A program made the position numbers and the translations under genes. DNA of 64,000 nucleotides from JBJMHZ01 sp045807125 (GTDB taxonomy: Bacteria; Actinomycetota; Actinomycetes; JAWWOL01): the NCBI GenBank assembly GCA_045807125.1, contig JBJMHZ010000042.1, positions 62,001 to 126,000 of the forward strand, read 5' to 3'. This document shows, one piece after another, positions 15,748 to 24,169 of this stretch. Numbering within the stretch: position 1 is the first letter of the stretch; each line of letters starts with the position of its first letter. Under the pieces are notes generated by a model. The model was not told the origin of the DNA. It made no database searches and saw only the letters and a list, made by a program, of their open reading frames with translations.

Positions 15748-16538
15748 CCGTCGCCACCGCCGGGCTGCGCGTCCTGGTCGTCGAGGACAGCGCCGACGAC
15801 GCGCGCACGGTGACGAGAACCCTCCAGGCCGCCGACGCGGCCGTCGAGGTGACCGTGGCGAGGCGGCTCGACGAAGTGGGGCCGGCCCTCGACCAGCAGC
15901 GGTTCGACGCCGTCCTGCTCGACCTGACGCTGCCCGACAGCGCCGGGCTGGAGACGGTGGTCGAGGTCTGCGGCCGGGCGCCGACGATCGCCGTCGTGGT
16001 GGTCACCGGCAACCGCGACGCCGGCCTTCCCGCGCAGTCCCTCCGCGCGGGGGCCGAGGACTACACGGTCAAGTCCGACCTGGCCCCGCAGCCGTTGATG
16101 CGCACGATCCTGCACGCGATCGAGCGTCACCGGCGGACGGTCGCCGCGCTCGACCACGCCAAGGCCGAGGCCGACGGCGTCACCTCCGTCGCGCTCGGTC
16201 TCGGCGAGGAGGAGCGGGAGCGGTTGCGGACCATGTACGCGGACGCGCTCGACGTCGCGGTCGATCGGGCGCCGTACCGCGGCAGTGGCCACCGCAACCT
16301 CCTCGGTGAGCTCGCCGAGGAGCTCGGCGCGCGCGGTGCGACGCCGCGCGACGTCCTCGACCTGCACGTGCAGGTGATGGACGACAAGTACGGACAAACC
16401 CATCCCGATCGGCGCAGCGCCTATCTCGACGAGGCCAGGGTCGCCCTGATCGAGGTGCTGGGGCGGCTCGCCAGCTACTACCGGGATCGGTACCTTTCCT
16501 CAGGAACGGACGAGCAGCGCTCCGCGGGACGACCGTGA
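15744..16538 (+). CDS. Response-regulator receiver fused to a KaiA-like KaiC-binding domain
   Basis: 264 residues. Residues 8-130 are a receiver with all active-site residues: acidic pair E14-D15, phosphoacceptor D60 in LLDLTLPD, T88 and K110. Residues 155-251 are helical and align with the C-terminal four-helix domain of cyanobacterial KaiA as I recall it: LRTMY at 161-165; V204 with H208 and MDD at 212-214; then a YL...R...LIEVL...L..YYR pattern at 227-247. In KaiA that domain dimerises and promotes KaiC phosphorylation. Unlike the classical KaiA pseudo-receiver, this one can be phosphorylated. No ribosome binding site precedes GTG 15744. The gene overlaps kaiB by 4 bp. Confidence 0.82.
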   Translation: MTVATAGLRVLVVEDSADDARTVTRTLQAADAAVEVTVARRLDEVGPALDQQRFDAVLLDLTLPDSAGLETVVEVCGRAPTIAVVVVTGNRDAGLPAQSLRAGAEDYTVKSDLAPQPLMRTILHAIERHRRTVAALDHAKAEADGVTSVALGLGEEERERLRTMYADALDVAVDRAPYRGSGHRNLLGELAEELGARGATPRDVLDLHVQVMDDKYGQTHPDRRSAYLDEARVALIEVLGRLASYYRDRYLSSGTDEQRSAGRP

Positions 16539-16891
16539 CGGCGCACCGTAGGGCGAGGACGGCAGCGGGTGGGAGGGGCAGCAAAGCGGTGCCAGGGCAT
16601 TCGTTCACGATGTTCGTCACCGGCGACACGTCACGGTCGCAGCGGGCGGTCGACGCCTTCCGCGCGCTCTGCCGCCGTTGCCTGGGCGACGACTTCGACC
16701 TGACCGTCGTCGACGTGCTCGTCGACACCCAGCTCGCCGAGGATCTCAACGTGATCGCGACGCCCACCGTCATCCGCACCGAGCCGCGGCCGTCGCGGCG
16801 CGCGCTCGGTGATCTCGACGACCCCGAGCGGGTGGCAGCCGCGCTCGAGATGGACCTGCCCCGGACCGCCGGGATAGACGGACTGTCATGA
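16535..16891 (+). CDS. kaiB: Circadian clock protein KaiB
   Basis: 118 residues with the KaiB thioredoxin-like signature: FTMFVTGDTSRSQRAV (residues 24-39, matching the AGNTPNS loop), TVVDVL then QLAED, IATPTVIR (76-78 with the conserved proline), and PRPSRRALGDL. In cyanobacteria KaiB switches fold, binds the KaiC CI ring and sequesters KaiA to allow dephosphorylation. There is an extra basic N-terminus of about 22 residues. GTG 16535 overlaps the stop of the kaiA-like gene (GTGA); the gene's own stop overlaps kaiC (ATGA). Confidence 0.92.
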   Translation: MTAHRRARTAAGGRGSKAVPGHSFTMFVTGDTSRSQRAVDAFRALCRRCLGDDFDLTVVDVLVDTQLAEDLNVIATPTVIRTEPRPSRRALGDLDDPERVAAALEMDLPRTAGIDGLS

Positions 16892-18447
16892 CGGCTCCCG
16901 ACCGGCCGCTCCTGCTCGATCCCGGCCACGTCCACGGCCCGTCCCGGGTCCAGACCGGCATCCCCGGCTTCGACCACGTGACCATGGGCGGCCTGCCGCG
17001 CGGCCGGGCCACGCTGGTCACCGGCGCGGCCGGGAGCGCCAAGACCGTCATGGCCGTGCAGTTCCTCGCCGAGGGCGTCAAGCGCGGCCAGCTGGGCGTC
17101 TTCGTCACGTTCGAGGAGTCGGCCGACGACATCAGGGAGAACATGCGCTCCCTCGGCTGGGACATCGCCGGGTGGGAGCGGGACGGGCTGTGGCGCTTCG
17201 TCGACGCGTCGCCGGTCACGATCGACGAGGCCGTCGTCGGGGGATATGACCTGGCGGCCCTCATCGCCCGGGTCGGGCATGCCCTGGACCAGACGGCGGC
17301 CGAGCGCATCTCGCTCGACTCGATCAGCGCGATCCTCGCCCAGTTCGAGGACCGGTCGCTCATCCGCCAGCAGCTGCACCGGCTCATCGTCCGGCTGCGG
17401 CGGCTCGGCCTCACCGTCCTGCTCACCGTCGAGGCACCCGAGGACGGCCACGCCCTCTCGAGGTTCACCGTCGAGGAGTTCGTCGCCGACAACGTCGTGA
17501 TCCTGCGCAACAACCTCGAGGAGGAGAAGCGGCGCCGCACGGTCGAGGTGCTCAAGATGCGCGGCGCCATGCACCGCAAGGGCGAGTACCCGTTCACGGT
17601 ACTGCCGGGGCAGGGCATCATCGTCATCCCGCTCTCGGTCATGGAGCTGACCCAGCAGTCCACCGACACCCGCGTCACGTCGGGCAACGCCGACCTCGAC
17701 GCCATGTGCTCCGGCGGGTTCTTCCGGGACTCGATCGTGCTCGCCTCGGGAGCCACGGGGACCGGCAAGACGCTGCTCGTCACCGAGTTCATGGACGGCG
17801 GCGTGCAGCGCGGCGAGCGGTGCCTGCTCTTCGCGTTCGAGGAGAGCCGCGACCAGATGTTCCGCAATGCGCAGGGCTGGGGCCGCGATTTCCAGGCGGC
17901 CGAGGCGAGCGGGCAGCTGCGGCTGTACGCGGCCTATCCCGAGGTGGCCTCGCTCGAGGACCATCTCGTCGCCATCAAGGAGGCCATGGACGAGTTCCAG
18001 CCCGACCGCATCGCGGTCGACTCGCTCTCGGCCCTCGAGCGGATCGGCACCCGCAAGAGCTTCCGCGAGTTCCTCATCGGGTTGACGTCCTTCGTGAAGC
18101 AGAAGCAGGTCGCCGCCCTCTTCACGGCCACGTCGGCATCGTTGCTCGGCGGCAGCTCCATCACCGAGGGCCACGTGTCGACGCTGACCGACAGCATCAT
18201 CCTGCTCCGCTACGTCGAGATGTACGGCGAGGTGAAGCGCGGGCTCACCGTCCTCAAGATGCGCGGCTCCATGCACGAGAAGGAGATCAGGGAGTTCCGC
18301 ATCGACGGCGAGGGCCTGCACATCGGCCGCCCGTTCCGCACCGTGGGGGGCATCCTCTCCGGCCGGGTCGTCAGCGCCCCGATGCCGGAGCGCGACCGGC
18401 TGCACGAGCTCTTCAGGGACGACGAGGACCCCGCGCGCGCCACCTGA
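16888..18447 (+). CDS. kaiC: Circadian clock ATPase/autokinase KaiC
   Basis: 519 residues with two RecA-like domains, the same length as Synechococcus KaiC. CI carries a Walker A variant, GAAGSAKT (K52, with Ala51 where Gly is usual), and catalytic E76-E77. CII carries a canonical GATGTGKT (K294) and E318-E319. The autophosphorylation dyad is kept as S431-T432 in HVSTLTDSI. A C-terminal tail after LSGRVV has the size of the A-loop and KaiA-binding peptide. It is expected to form a hexamer with an ATPase-driven phosphorylation cycle. It is the last gene of the operon; upp follows after 20 bp with its own likely promoter. Confidence 0.95.
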   Translation: MTAPDRPLLLDPGHVHGPSRVQTGIPGFDHVTMGGLPRGRATLVTGAAGSAKTVMAVQFLAEGVKRGQLGVFVTFEESADDIRENMRSLGWDIAGWERDGLWRFVDASPVTIDEAVVGGYDLAALIARVGHALDQTAAERISLDSISAILAQFEDRSLIRQQLHRLIVRLRRLGLTVLLTVEAPEDGHALSRFTVEEFVADNVVILRNNLEEEKRRRTVEVLKMRGAMHRKGEYPFTVLPGQGIIVIPLSVMELTQQSTDTRVTSGNADLDAMCSGGFFRDSIVLASGATGTGKTLLVTEFMDGGVQRGERCLLFAFEESRDQMFRNAQGWGRDFQAAEASGQLRLYAAYPEVASLEDHLVAIKEAMDEFQPDRIAVDSLSALERIGTRKSFREFLIGLTSFVKQKQVAALFTATSASLLGGSSITEGHVSTLTDSIILLRYVEMYGEVKRGLTVLKMRGSMHEKEIREFRIDGEGLHIGRPFRTVGGILSGRVVSAPMPERDRLHELFRDDEDPARAT

Positions 18448-18467
18448 TCTCTGGCAGGATGCGGGCC

Positions 18468-19106
18468 ATGCGATTCCACGCCGTCGACCACCCGCTCGTG
18501 GCGCACAAGCTGACGACCCTGCGCGACGGGCGCACCGACTCACCGACCTTCCGCCGGCTGGCGGACGAGCTGGTCACGCTGCTCGCCTACGAGGCGACCC
18601 GCTCCGTACGGGTCGACGAGGTCAGCGTCGAGACGCCGGTCGCGCCCGCCAGGGGCGTACGGCTGGCGCGCCCGGTGCCGCTCGTCGTCCCGGTGCTGCG
18701 CGCGGGGCTCGGGATGCTGGACGGGATGGTGCGGCTGCTGCCGACGGCGGAGGTCGGCTTCCTCGGGATGGTGCGCGACGAGGGCACGCTGGTGGCGACG
18801 ACGTACGCGACGCGGCTCCCCGGCGACCTCTCCGACCGGGAGGTCTTCGTCCTTGACCCGATGCTCGCCACCGGCGGCACGCTGGCCGCCGCGGTGGGGC
18901 TGCTGCTCGACCGCGGCGCGCACGCGGTCACCTGCATCTGCCTGCTTGCCGCGCCCGAGGGCGTGGAGCGGATGCGCACCGACCTCGACGACCACGCGTC
19001 GGTCAGCGTCGTCACGGCGGCCCTCGACGAGCGGCTGAACGACAAGGGCTACATCGTCCCCGGCCTCGGCGACGCCGGCGACCGGCTGTACGGATCGGCT
19101 GTCTGA
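18468..19106 (+). CDS. upp: Uracil phosphoribosyltransferase
   Basis: 212 residues. MRFHAVDHPLVAHKLTTLRD at the N-terminus and VFVLDPMLATGGTLAAAVGL (PRPP-binding loop) identify Upp, which makes UMP from uracil and PRPP in pyrimidine salvage. The uracil-binding end GYIVPGLGDAGDRLYG is intact. ATG 18468 matches the usual N-terminus; an ATG at 18459 is in frame. CAGGAT-N7 before 18468 suggests a leaderless start. Confidence 0.96.
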   Translation: MRFHAVDHPLVAHKLTTLRDGRTDSPTFRRLADELVTLLAYEATRSVRVDEVSVETPVAPARGVRLARPVPLVVPVLRAGLGMLDGMVRLLPTAEVGFLGMVRDEGTLVATTYATRLPGDLSDREVFVLDPMLATGGTLAAAVGLLLDRGAHAVTCICLLAAPEGVERMRTDLDDHASVSVVTAALDERLNDKGYIVPGLGDAGDRLYGSAV

Positions 19107-19118
19107 TCCCAGGCACCG

Positions 19119-19211
19119 TCAGTACGGCAGGCTGCGCCCCGACGGCGTCCGCAGGTCGAGCGGCGGCGGGCTCGCTGGTGGCCGCGGCGGCCGTACCTGG
19201 ACTCGGATCAT
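19119..19211 (-). CDS. Possible 30-residue proline-rich peptide
   Basis: A short frame starts at ATG 19211 with GAGGGGG 5 nt upstream and stops at TGA 19119-19121. It begins MIRVQVRPPRPPASPPP. It is placed antisense in the gap between upp and the next gene. The ribosome binding site is better than for many genes here, but the product is too short and biased to support further. Confidence 0.25.
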   Translation of the reverse strand: MIRVQVRPPRPPASPPPLDLRTPSGRSLPY

Positions 19212-19287
19212 GCTGTCCCCCTCGGTCCCTCGCTGACAGGAGCGGCGAGCGACCGGATCCGGACCTCCGCCTGCGGCCGGCTGCGCG

Positions 19288-19788
19288 GTGGCCGACATGA
19301 AGACCACGGACGCCACCACCGAGCGGATCATCGCCTTCCTGCGCTCGATCGGGCTCCGCGTGGAGATGGCACCCGTCGACGGCCCGACCGTGCTGCCCGG
19401 CATCACCGTCTCGGCAGGTGCGCTGGTGATCGACCCAGGGCGACTGCGATATCCGGGCGACATCCTGCACGAAGCTGGGCATCTCGCCGTGGTGACGGCG
19501 GCCGAGCGGGCCGATCTCGACCACAACGTGGGCCAGTCGCCCGCCAACGAGATGATGGCGATCGGGTGGTCGTACGCCGCGGCCCGCCACCTCGACCTGC
19601 CCCCGGAGGTGGTCTTCCACGACGACGGCTACCGCGGTGGCTCGCGGTCCCTGCTCGACAACTTCGCGGCCGGCCGCTACCTGGCGGTGCCGACGCTGCA
19701 GTGGCTCGGCCTCACCGCCGACGAGCGGCGCGCCGCGGAGCTGGGGGTCCCGCCCTACCCGCACATGCTGCGCTGGCTGCGCGACTGA
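19288..19788 (+). CDS. Unknown protein with HEAGH zinc-protease-like motif
   Basis: 166 residues. GDILHEAGHLAVVT at about residues 58-71 is an HExxH sequence in a helix. PANEMMAIGWSYAAARHLDL downstream carries acidic and histidine residues that could complete a metal site. I know no characterised family. No signal peptide is seen, so it would be cytoplasmic. GTG 19288 gives the longest frame; ATG 19297 is three codons in. Neither has a clear ribosome binding site. It lies 54 bp before the GH13 gene on the same strand. Confidence 0.8.
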   Translation: MADMKTTDATTERIIAFLRSIGLRVEMAPVDGPTVLPGITVSAGALVIDPGRLRYPGDILHEAGHLAVVTAAERADLDHNVGQSPANEMMAIGWSYAAARHLDLPPEVVFHDDGYRGGSRSLLDNFAAGRYLAVPTLQWLGLTADERRAAELGVPPYPHMLRWLRD

Positions 19789-19842
19789 GCGGGCTGCACG
19801 TCGAGGGAATGAGCGCGGCGGCGGCTGGGCAGGCTCGGGATC

Positions 19843-21501
19843 ATGCCGGAGCGTTGGTACAAGGAAGCCGTCATCTACTGCGTCGACGTCGACTCGTTCC
19901 AGGACTCGAACGGCGACGGCTACGGTGACCTGCGCGGGCTCATCAGCCGCCTCGACTACCTGAGCCGGCTCGGCGTCACCTGCCTGTGGCTCAACCCGAT
20001 CCACCCGTCGCCCAACCGCGACGACGGCTACGACGTCGCCGACCACTACGCCGTCGATCCGCGGCTCGGCAGCCTCGGCGACTTCGCCGAGCTGGCGCTC
20101 GAGGCGCGCGAGCGGGGCATCCGCATCCTGCTCGACCTCGTGGTCAACCACACCTCCAACCAGCACCCGTGGTTCCAGTCGGCCAGGGCGAGCCGCGAGT
20201 CCCCGTACCGCGACTGGTACGTGTGGAGCGACACCGAGCCGGCCGACCGCCGGCAGGGCATCGTCTTCCCCGGCGAGCAGACCGAGACCTGGACGTGGGA
20301 CGACACGGCCGAGGCCTGGTACTACCACCGCTTCTACGACTTCCAGCCCGACCTCAACTGGCGCAACCCCGACGTGCGCGCCGAGATCGAGAAGGTCATG
20401 GGCTTCTGGCTGCAGATGGGCGCGTCCGGCTTCCGCGTCGATGCCGCGCCCTTCGTCCTCGAGCAGGTGGTGCCGGGCGTCGACCCGGCCCCGAAGGACT
20501 TCACCATCCTCGAGCGCTGGCACGAGCACGTGCAGTGGCGCAGCGGTGACGCGGTCCTGCTCTGCGAGGCCAACGTCCCGCCCGAGCAGCTGTCGGCGTA
20601 CTGCGGCGAGCGCGCCGACGGCCCCAACACCCGCTCGCACATGCTCTTCTCGTTCCTGCTCACGACGCGGATGTGGCTCGCTCTCGCGAGGAGCGACGCG
20701 GAGCCGGTGATCGAAGGGCTGCGCACCGTCCCGGGCCTGCCGGCGATGGCGCAGTGGGCGACGTTCCTGCGCAACCACGACGAGCTCGACCTCAGCCGGC
20801 TGACGGAGGAGCAGCGCAAGGACGTCTTCCAGGCGTTCGGCCGCAAGCCCGAGATGCGCCTGTACGGCCGCGGGATCAGGCGGCGGCTGGCCCCCATGCT
20901 CGGCGGCGACCGTCGGCGCATCGAGCTCGCCTACTCGCTCCAGTTCACCGTGCCGGGCACGCCGGTGCTGCGCTACGGCGAGGAGATCGGCATGGGCGAG
21001 ATCCTCGCGCTGAAAGGTCGGGACGCTATCAGGACGCCGATGCAGTGGGACGACGGGCTCAACGCCGGCTTCTCCACCGCGCCCATGGAGCAGCTCGCCC
21101 GGCCGGTCAACGTGCGCGGGCCGTACGGCAACCGCCGCGTCAACGTACGGGCGCAGCAGCGCGACCGCGACTCGCTGCTCACGTGGTTCGAGCGGCTGAT
21201 CCGCACGCTGCGCGAGTGCCCGGAGATCGGCGTCGGCGACTGCTCGGTCGTCGACGCCCCCCTGCCGCGATCGGTGCTCGCGCACCGGTTCGACGCACCC
21301 GAGGGCGCGGTGCTCTTCCTGCACAACCTCGCCGACCGGCCGGTCACCGTCGATCTGGGCAAGCTCGACGGGATGACCGGCCGGCCGTACGAGGTCTTCG
21401 CCAACGACGCCTACGAGCCGCCGGCTGCCCAGCTGACCGGTCTCGAGCTCACCGGCTGGGGCTACCGCTGGATCAGGCTGCGCCGCAGCGATCGCGACTG
21501 A
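19843..21501 (+). CDS. GH13 family alpha-glucosidase/trehalose-synthase-like enzyme
   Basis: 552 residues, glycoside hydrolase family 13. The N-terminus (VIYCVDVDSFQDSNGDGYGDLRGL) and LLDLVVNHTSNQHPWF resemble trehalose synthase. The catalytic triad is nucleophile D200 (FRVDAAPF), acid/base E242 (LLCEANV) and D313 (FLRNHDELDL). A C-terminal beta domain begins near residue 470. Maltose/trehalose interconversion or alpha-glucoside hydrolysis is likely, but the subfamily cannot be fixed from sequence reading alone. No partner genes (treY, treZ, pep2) are adjacent. Confidence 0.9.
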   Translation: MPERWYKEAVIYCVDVDSFQDSNGDGYGDLRGLISRLDYLSRLGVTCLWLNPIHPSPNRDDGYDVADHYAVDPRLGSLGDFAELALEARERGIRILLDLVVNHTSNQHPWFQSARASRESPYRDWYVWSDTEPADRRQGIVFPGEQTETWTWDDTAEAWYYHRFYDFQPDLNWRNPDVRAEIEKVMGFWLQMGASGFRVDAAPFVLEQVVPGVDPAPKDFTILERWHEHVQWRSGDAVLLCEANVPPEQLSAYCGERADGPNTRSHMLFSFLLTTRMWLALARSDAEPVIEGLRTVPGLPAMAQWATFLRNHDELDLSRLTEEQRKDVFQAFGRKPEMRLYGRGIRRRLAPMLGGDRRRIELAYSLQFTVPGTPVLRYGEEIGMGEILALKGRDAIRTPMQWDDGLNAGFSTAPMEQLARPVNVRGPYGNRRVNVRAQQRDRDSLLTWFERLIRTLRECPEIGVGDCSVVDAPLPRSVLAHRFDAPEGAVLFLHNLADRPVTVDLGKLDGMTGRPYEVFANDAYEPPAAQLTGLELTGWGYRWIRLRRSDRD

Positions 21502-21528
21502 CGAGCGGGTCCGTACGTACCGTCCCTG

Positions 21529-23310
21529 CTATCCCGTCGTCGCCGACCAGATGTCGGTGTTGCCGAACCGCGGGCACTGCAGCAGCGGCCACGGCGCCGG
21601 CAAGGCCCGGGCACCGGCCGCGATGGACGCGGCCCGGTAGTCCTGCACCGCGGGGCAGACCTGCGCGTCGCGCGCGTCGGTCCACACCCCGGCGCCGTAC
21701 GTCCTGGTCGCCACCGCGTAGACGTAGTCGCCGACGCGCTCCTGGTAGATGTCATGACCGGGGTAGGTGCCGCGCAGGTCGCCGGTGGGCCCGATGTAGG
21801 GCGCCGTCCAGCCGCCGGGGGCGCCGTCCGCACCGACGTCCGCCGCCCGCAGCACGCCGCGGTACGGCCGTGGCGTGGTCATGTCCGTGCCCAGCCAGGG
21901 CGAGCGGACCGCCTCGTACACGACGTAGGCCCGGTCGCCGACCGGCGAGATCGCGGCAGCAGCGAAGAGCGGGCGGTCGCCGGCGAGCGACACCGCGGTC
22001 GGGCCGTGCCAGGCACCGCCCGAGTGCCAGGCCAGCATGGCCTTCTCGTTGTTGAGGCCGCCGCTCGCGTCGGCCCAGGCGTCCACGATCTCGTTGGTCG
22101 CGCCCTCGCCGGTCGGCGCGCCGTTGGCGATGTCGATGCTCGGCGCCGAGGCGATGTCGGTGCGGGCGCCGGTGTAGCCGTCCATCACGCAGCGGCTCTC
22201 GATCCGGTCGATGAACGAGCACGGGTCGGTGATGCGCCACAGCGTCTGCATCCGCGACCACCTGCGACCTCCGTCGTACGACGTGAACATCACGTGCGCG
22301 CCGTGGGTCGGCAGGCCGGACAGCGACGGGTTCTGGAAAAGCTCGGCGAACACGTGCACGACGCCGGTGCTCTCGGTGCGGATCGTGCAGCCGGACAGGC
22401 CGAACTCGGTGGGACCGTGGCCCGTCGTGCCGGCCGAGGCGAGCTGGCGGGTCGACCAGGTGGAGCCGCCGTCTGACGACACGGCGACCTGGAGCGGCCC
22501 TGGCTGGTTGGCGTTGTGCTGGCCGACGCTGCGGTACTGCACGGTGCACAGGTAGACGTTGCCGAAGTACCGGCTGCTCGCCGCGTTGTCCGCCCAGATC
22601 TGCTCCTTGTCCTCGAAAGCAGTCTGGTTCAGGCGGGTGTTGGGGATGACCGGGTGCATCCAGCTGCTCTTGTCGAGCACGCGGGACGGCGTCGGGTCGT
22701 CGAGGCGCGAGACCGCGATGCCGGACCCCTTGAGATTCAGGTCGGGAGGGCTGGGGAACGGAGCGCCGATGTTGCCGACCAGGTTGGCGTAGTAGACGCG
22801 CGAGCCGTTGTCCCAGGAGAAGCCGCTCGTGCCCGGCTGCGGGCCGATCGCGACGGCAGGGTCACCGCCGCTCGTGAGGCCGTCCTCGTAGTACCAAGGC
22901 AGGGTCACGATCGGACCGAACTCCCCGGGGCAGTCCGGGTCGGGCGCGCAGTTGCGCCCCGTCCACCCGGTGTAGGTCGGCTGCACCCATGAGTGGCCGC
23001 TGTCGAACGAGAAGGACACGGCCGAGAGGCCCTTCGCCACCGGCCCGGCGAAGCAGCTGCCCGCCTCTGCCGCCGTCTGCTGCGGGCAGGGAATCGTGTC
23101 GCCCCAGTCGTTCCAGCCCGACACCAGCACGTTGGGCTGGTGCGCATCGACAGCGAGCGCCGGCTCGTTCTGGTGGTTGGCCGGCGTGATGTCCGGCGGC
23201 GTGGCCGTGCTCACCTTGCTCGCGGTCGCCGCCGTGGGTTGCGCCACGACCGGAGCTGCCGGTAATGCGCAAAGCGCCGCGATTGCGCCGAGAACGACGA
23301 TGCGTCTCAT
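21529..23310 (-). CDS. Secreted sialidase-fold (Asp-box beta-propeller) protein
   Basis: 593 residues with a Sec signal peptide: MRRIVVLGAIAALCALPAAP, cleaved near VVAQP. Asp-box repeats SFDSGHSW, SSDGGSTW and SYDGGRRW mark a sialidase-type beta-propeller, with EPALAVDAHQPNVLVSGWND at the first blade. True sialidase arginine residues are not evident, so a secreted binding or other hydrolase role is as likely. ATG 23310 follows a run of seven G. The gene converges on the GH13 gene with a 27-bp gap. Confidence 0.85.
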   Translation of the reverse strand: MRRIVVLGAIAALCALPAAPVVAQPTAATASKVSTATPPDITPANHQNEPALAVDAHQPNVLVSGWNDWGDTIPCPQQTAAEAGSCFAGPVAKGLSAVSFSFDSGHSWVQPTYTGWTGRNCAPDPDCPGEFGPIVTLPWYYEDGLTSGGDPAVAIGPQPGTSGFSWDNGSRVYYANLVGNIGAPFPSPPDLNLKGSGIAVSRLDDPTPSRVLDKSSWMHPVIPNTRLNQTAFEDKEQIWADNAASSRYFGNVYLCTVQYRSVGQHNANQPGPLQVAVSSDGGSTWSTRQLASAGTTGHGPTEFGLSGCTIRTESTGVVHVFAELFQNPSLSGLPTHGAHVMFTSYDGGRRWSRMQTLWRITDPCSFIDRIESRCVMDGYTGARTDIASAPSIDIANGAPTGEGATNEIVDAWADASGGLNNEKAMLAWHSGGAWHGPTAVSLAGDRPLFAAAAISPVGDRAYVVYEAVRSPWLGTDMTTPRPYRGVLRAADVGADGAPGGWTAPYIGPTGDLRGTYPGHDIYQERVGDYVYAVATRTYGAGVWTDARDAQVCPAVQDYRAASIAAGARALPAPWPLLQCPRFGNTDIWSATTG

Positions 23311-23479
23311 GTTCCCCCCCGGGATCCTGGGCAGAGAGATGTCGCGGCACTCTACGACCGCCACGTCGCACAACTCAATGTCGGTACGCTCCGCCACCGG
23401 GCACTCACGCCATGCGTCCGACGGGCGGCGGTCATTCCGGCACCATTGCGGAGCTTCTGCCGTCGCGCCCGGGACGTGA

Positions 23480-24151
23480 TCACCCCTCGGGCAGCTCCAC
23501 CGCAATCTCGCCACCGAGCCGCGAGCCGCCGACCAGGTCGAGCTGGTCGCCGCTCCAGAACCGGCCCGGGTCGTACCAGCTGGCCCCGCGCCCCGCCGGC
23601 AGCAGGCCCATGGCCTGGTAGGTGACCGCGACCACCTCGGCGCAGTACGCGGTCTCCAGCGCACCCGCAGCCGTGCCGTCCGGGTCGCCGCGGCCCGGGA
23701 GCGGAAGCGGGAGCCGGCCACCCAGCCAGCGCGTGGCGAGCCGGGCCGTGGACGGGAACGGCGTGCCGTCGAGGCGCGCGACGGTGCGCAGCAAGGCGTC
23801 CTCCATCGCGCGGGTGACCGGCCGGTCGAGCTGACGCAGCCACGCGCGCTGGCCGTACCGCCGTCCCCAGACGAGAACGGCGTCGCGCAGGTCGTGCAGC
23901 TGCACGCCGCGCTGATGCGTACCGGTCCACAGGTCGGGCAGCGAGCGGCCCAGCTCCGCGTGCCACATCAGCGGCGGCAGGTCCTCGAGGACGACCGACA
24001 TCCCCACGTGGTTGACCGGGCTGTTGGTGGTCACCTGGATCGCGCGGTCGACGGGCGTACGGCCTCGGAAGACCCAGAGGTCGCCGGTGCGCGCGAGGTC
24101 GAGCGCCTCGTCGAGGCTGATGCTGCTGCCGGGCACGGGCTTGGCTGGCAT
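23480..24151 (-). CDS. Permuted papain-like (YiiX/NlpC-P60-type) protein
   Basis: 223 residues well conserved in actinobacteria. GDLWVFRG, then SPVNHVGMSVV and TAYCAEVVAVTYQ place the histidine before the cysteine, as in permuted papain-like enzymes that hydrolyse amide or lipid bonds; this assignment is mine and no activity is proven. There is no signal peptide. ATG 24151 is preceded by TAGGCT-N7 on the minus strand, overlapping the -10 of the divergent small membrane gene. Confidence 0.85.
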   Translation of the reverse strand: MPAKPVPGSSISLDEALDLARTGDLWVFRGRTPVDRAIQVTTNSPVNHVGMSVVLEDLPPLMWHAELGRSLPDLWTGTHQRGVQLHDLRDAVLVWGRRYGQRAWLRQLDRPVTRAMEDALLRTVARLDGTPFPSTARLATRWLGGRLPLPLPGRGDPDGTAAGALETAYCAEVVAVTYQAMGLLPAGRGASWYDPGRFWSGDQLDLVGGSRLGGEIAVELPEG

Positions 24152-24157
24152 GGCCGC

Positions 24158-24164
24158 TAGCCTA
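24158..24164. promoter_or_regulatory. Overlapping divergent -10 elements
   Basis: The sequence CTAGCCTAG (24157-24165) contains TAGCCT on the plus strand (24158-24163), 6 nt before GTG 24170, and TAGGCT on the minus strand (24164-24159), 7 nt before ATG 24151. Two leaderless genes would share one palindromic -10 core. Confidence 0.6.
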
Positions 24165-24169
24165 GGTGC

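Noticed and set aside
16180..18543. 787-codon minus-strand frame opposite the kai operon
   Set aside because: It mirrors the codon bias of kaiA-like, kaiB and kaiC, has no recognisable domain and no ribosome binding site.
19012..21324. 770-codon open frame on the minus strand opposite upp, the HEAGH gene and the GH13 gene
   Set aside because: It is antisense to genes with clear family motifs; long antisense frames are common in high-GC DNA, and its residues are Arg/Val/Asp-rich with no domain.
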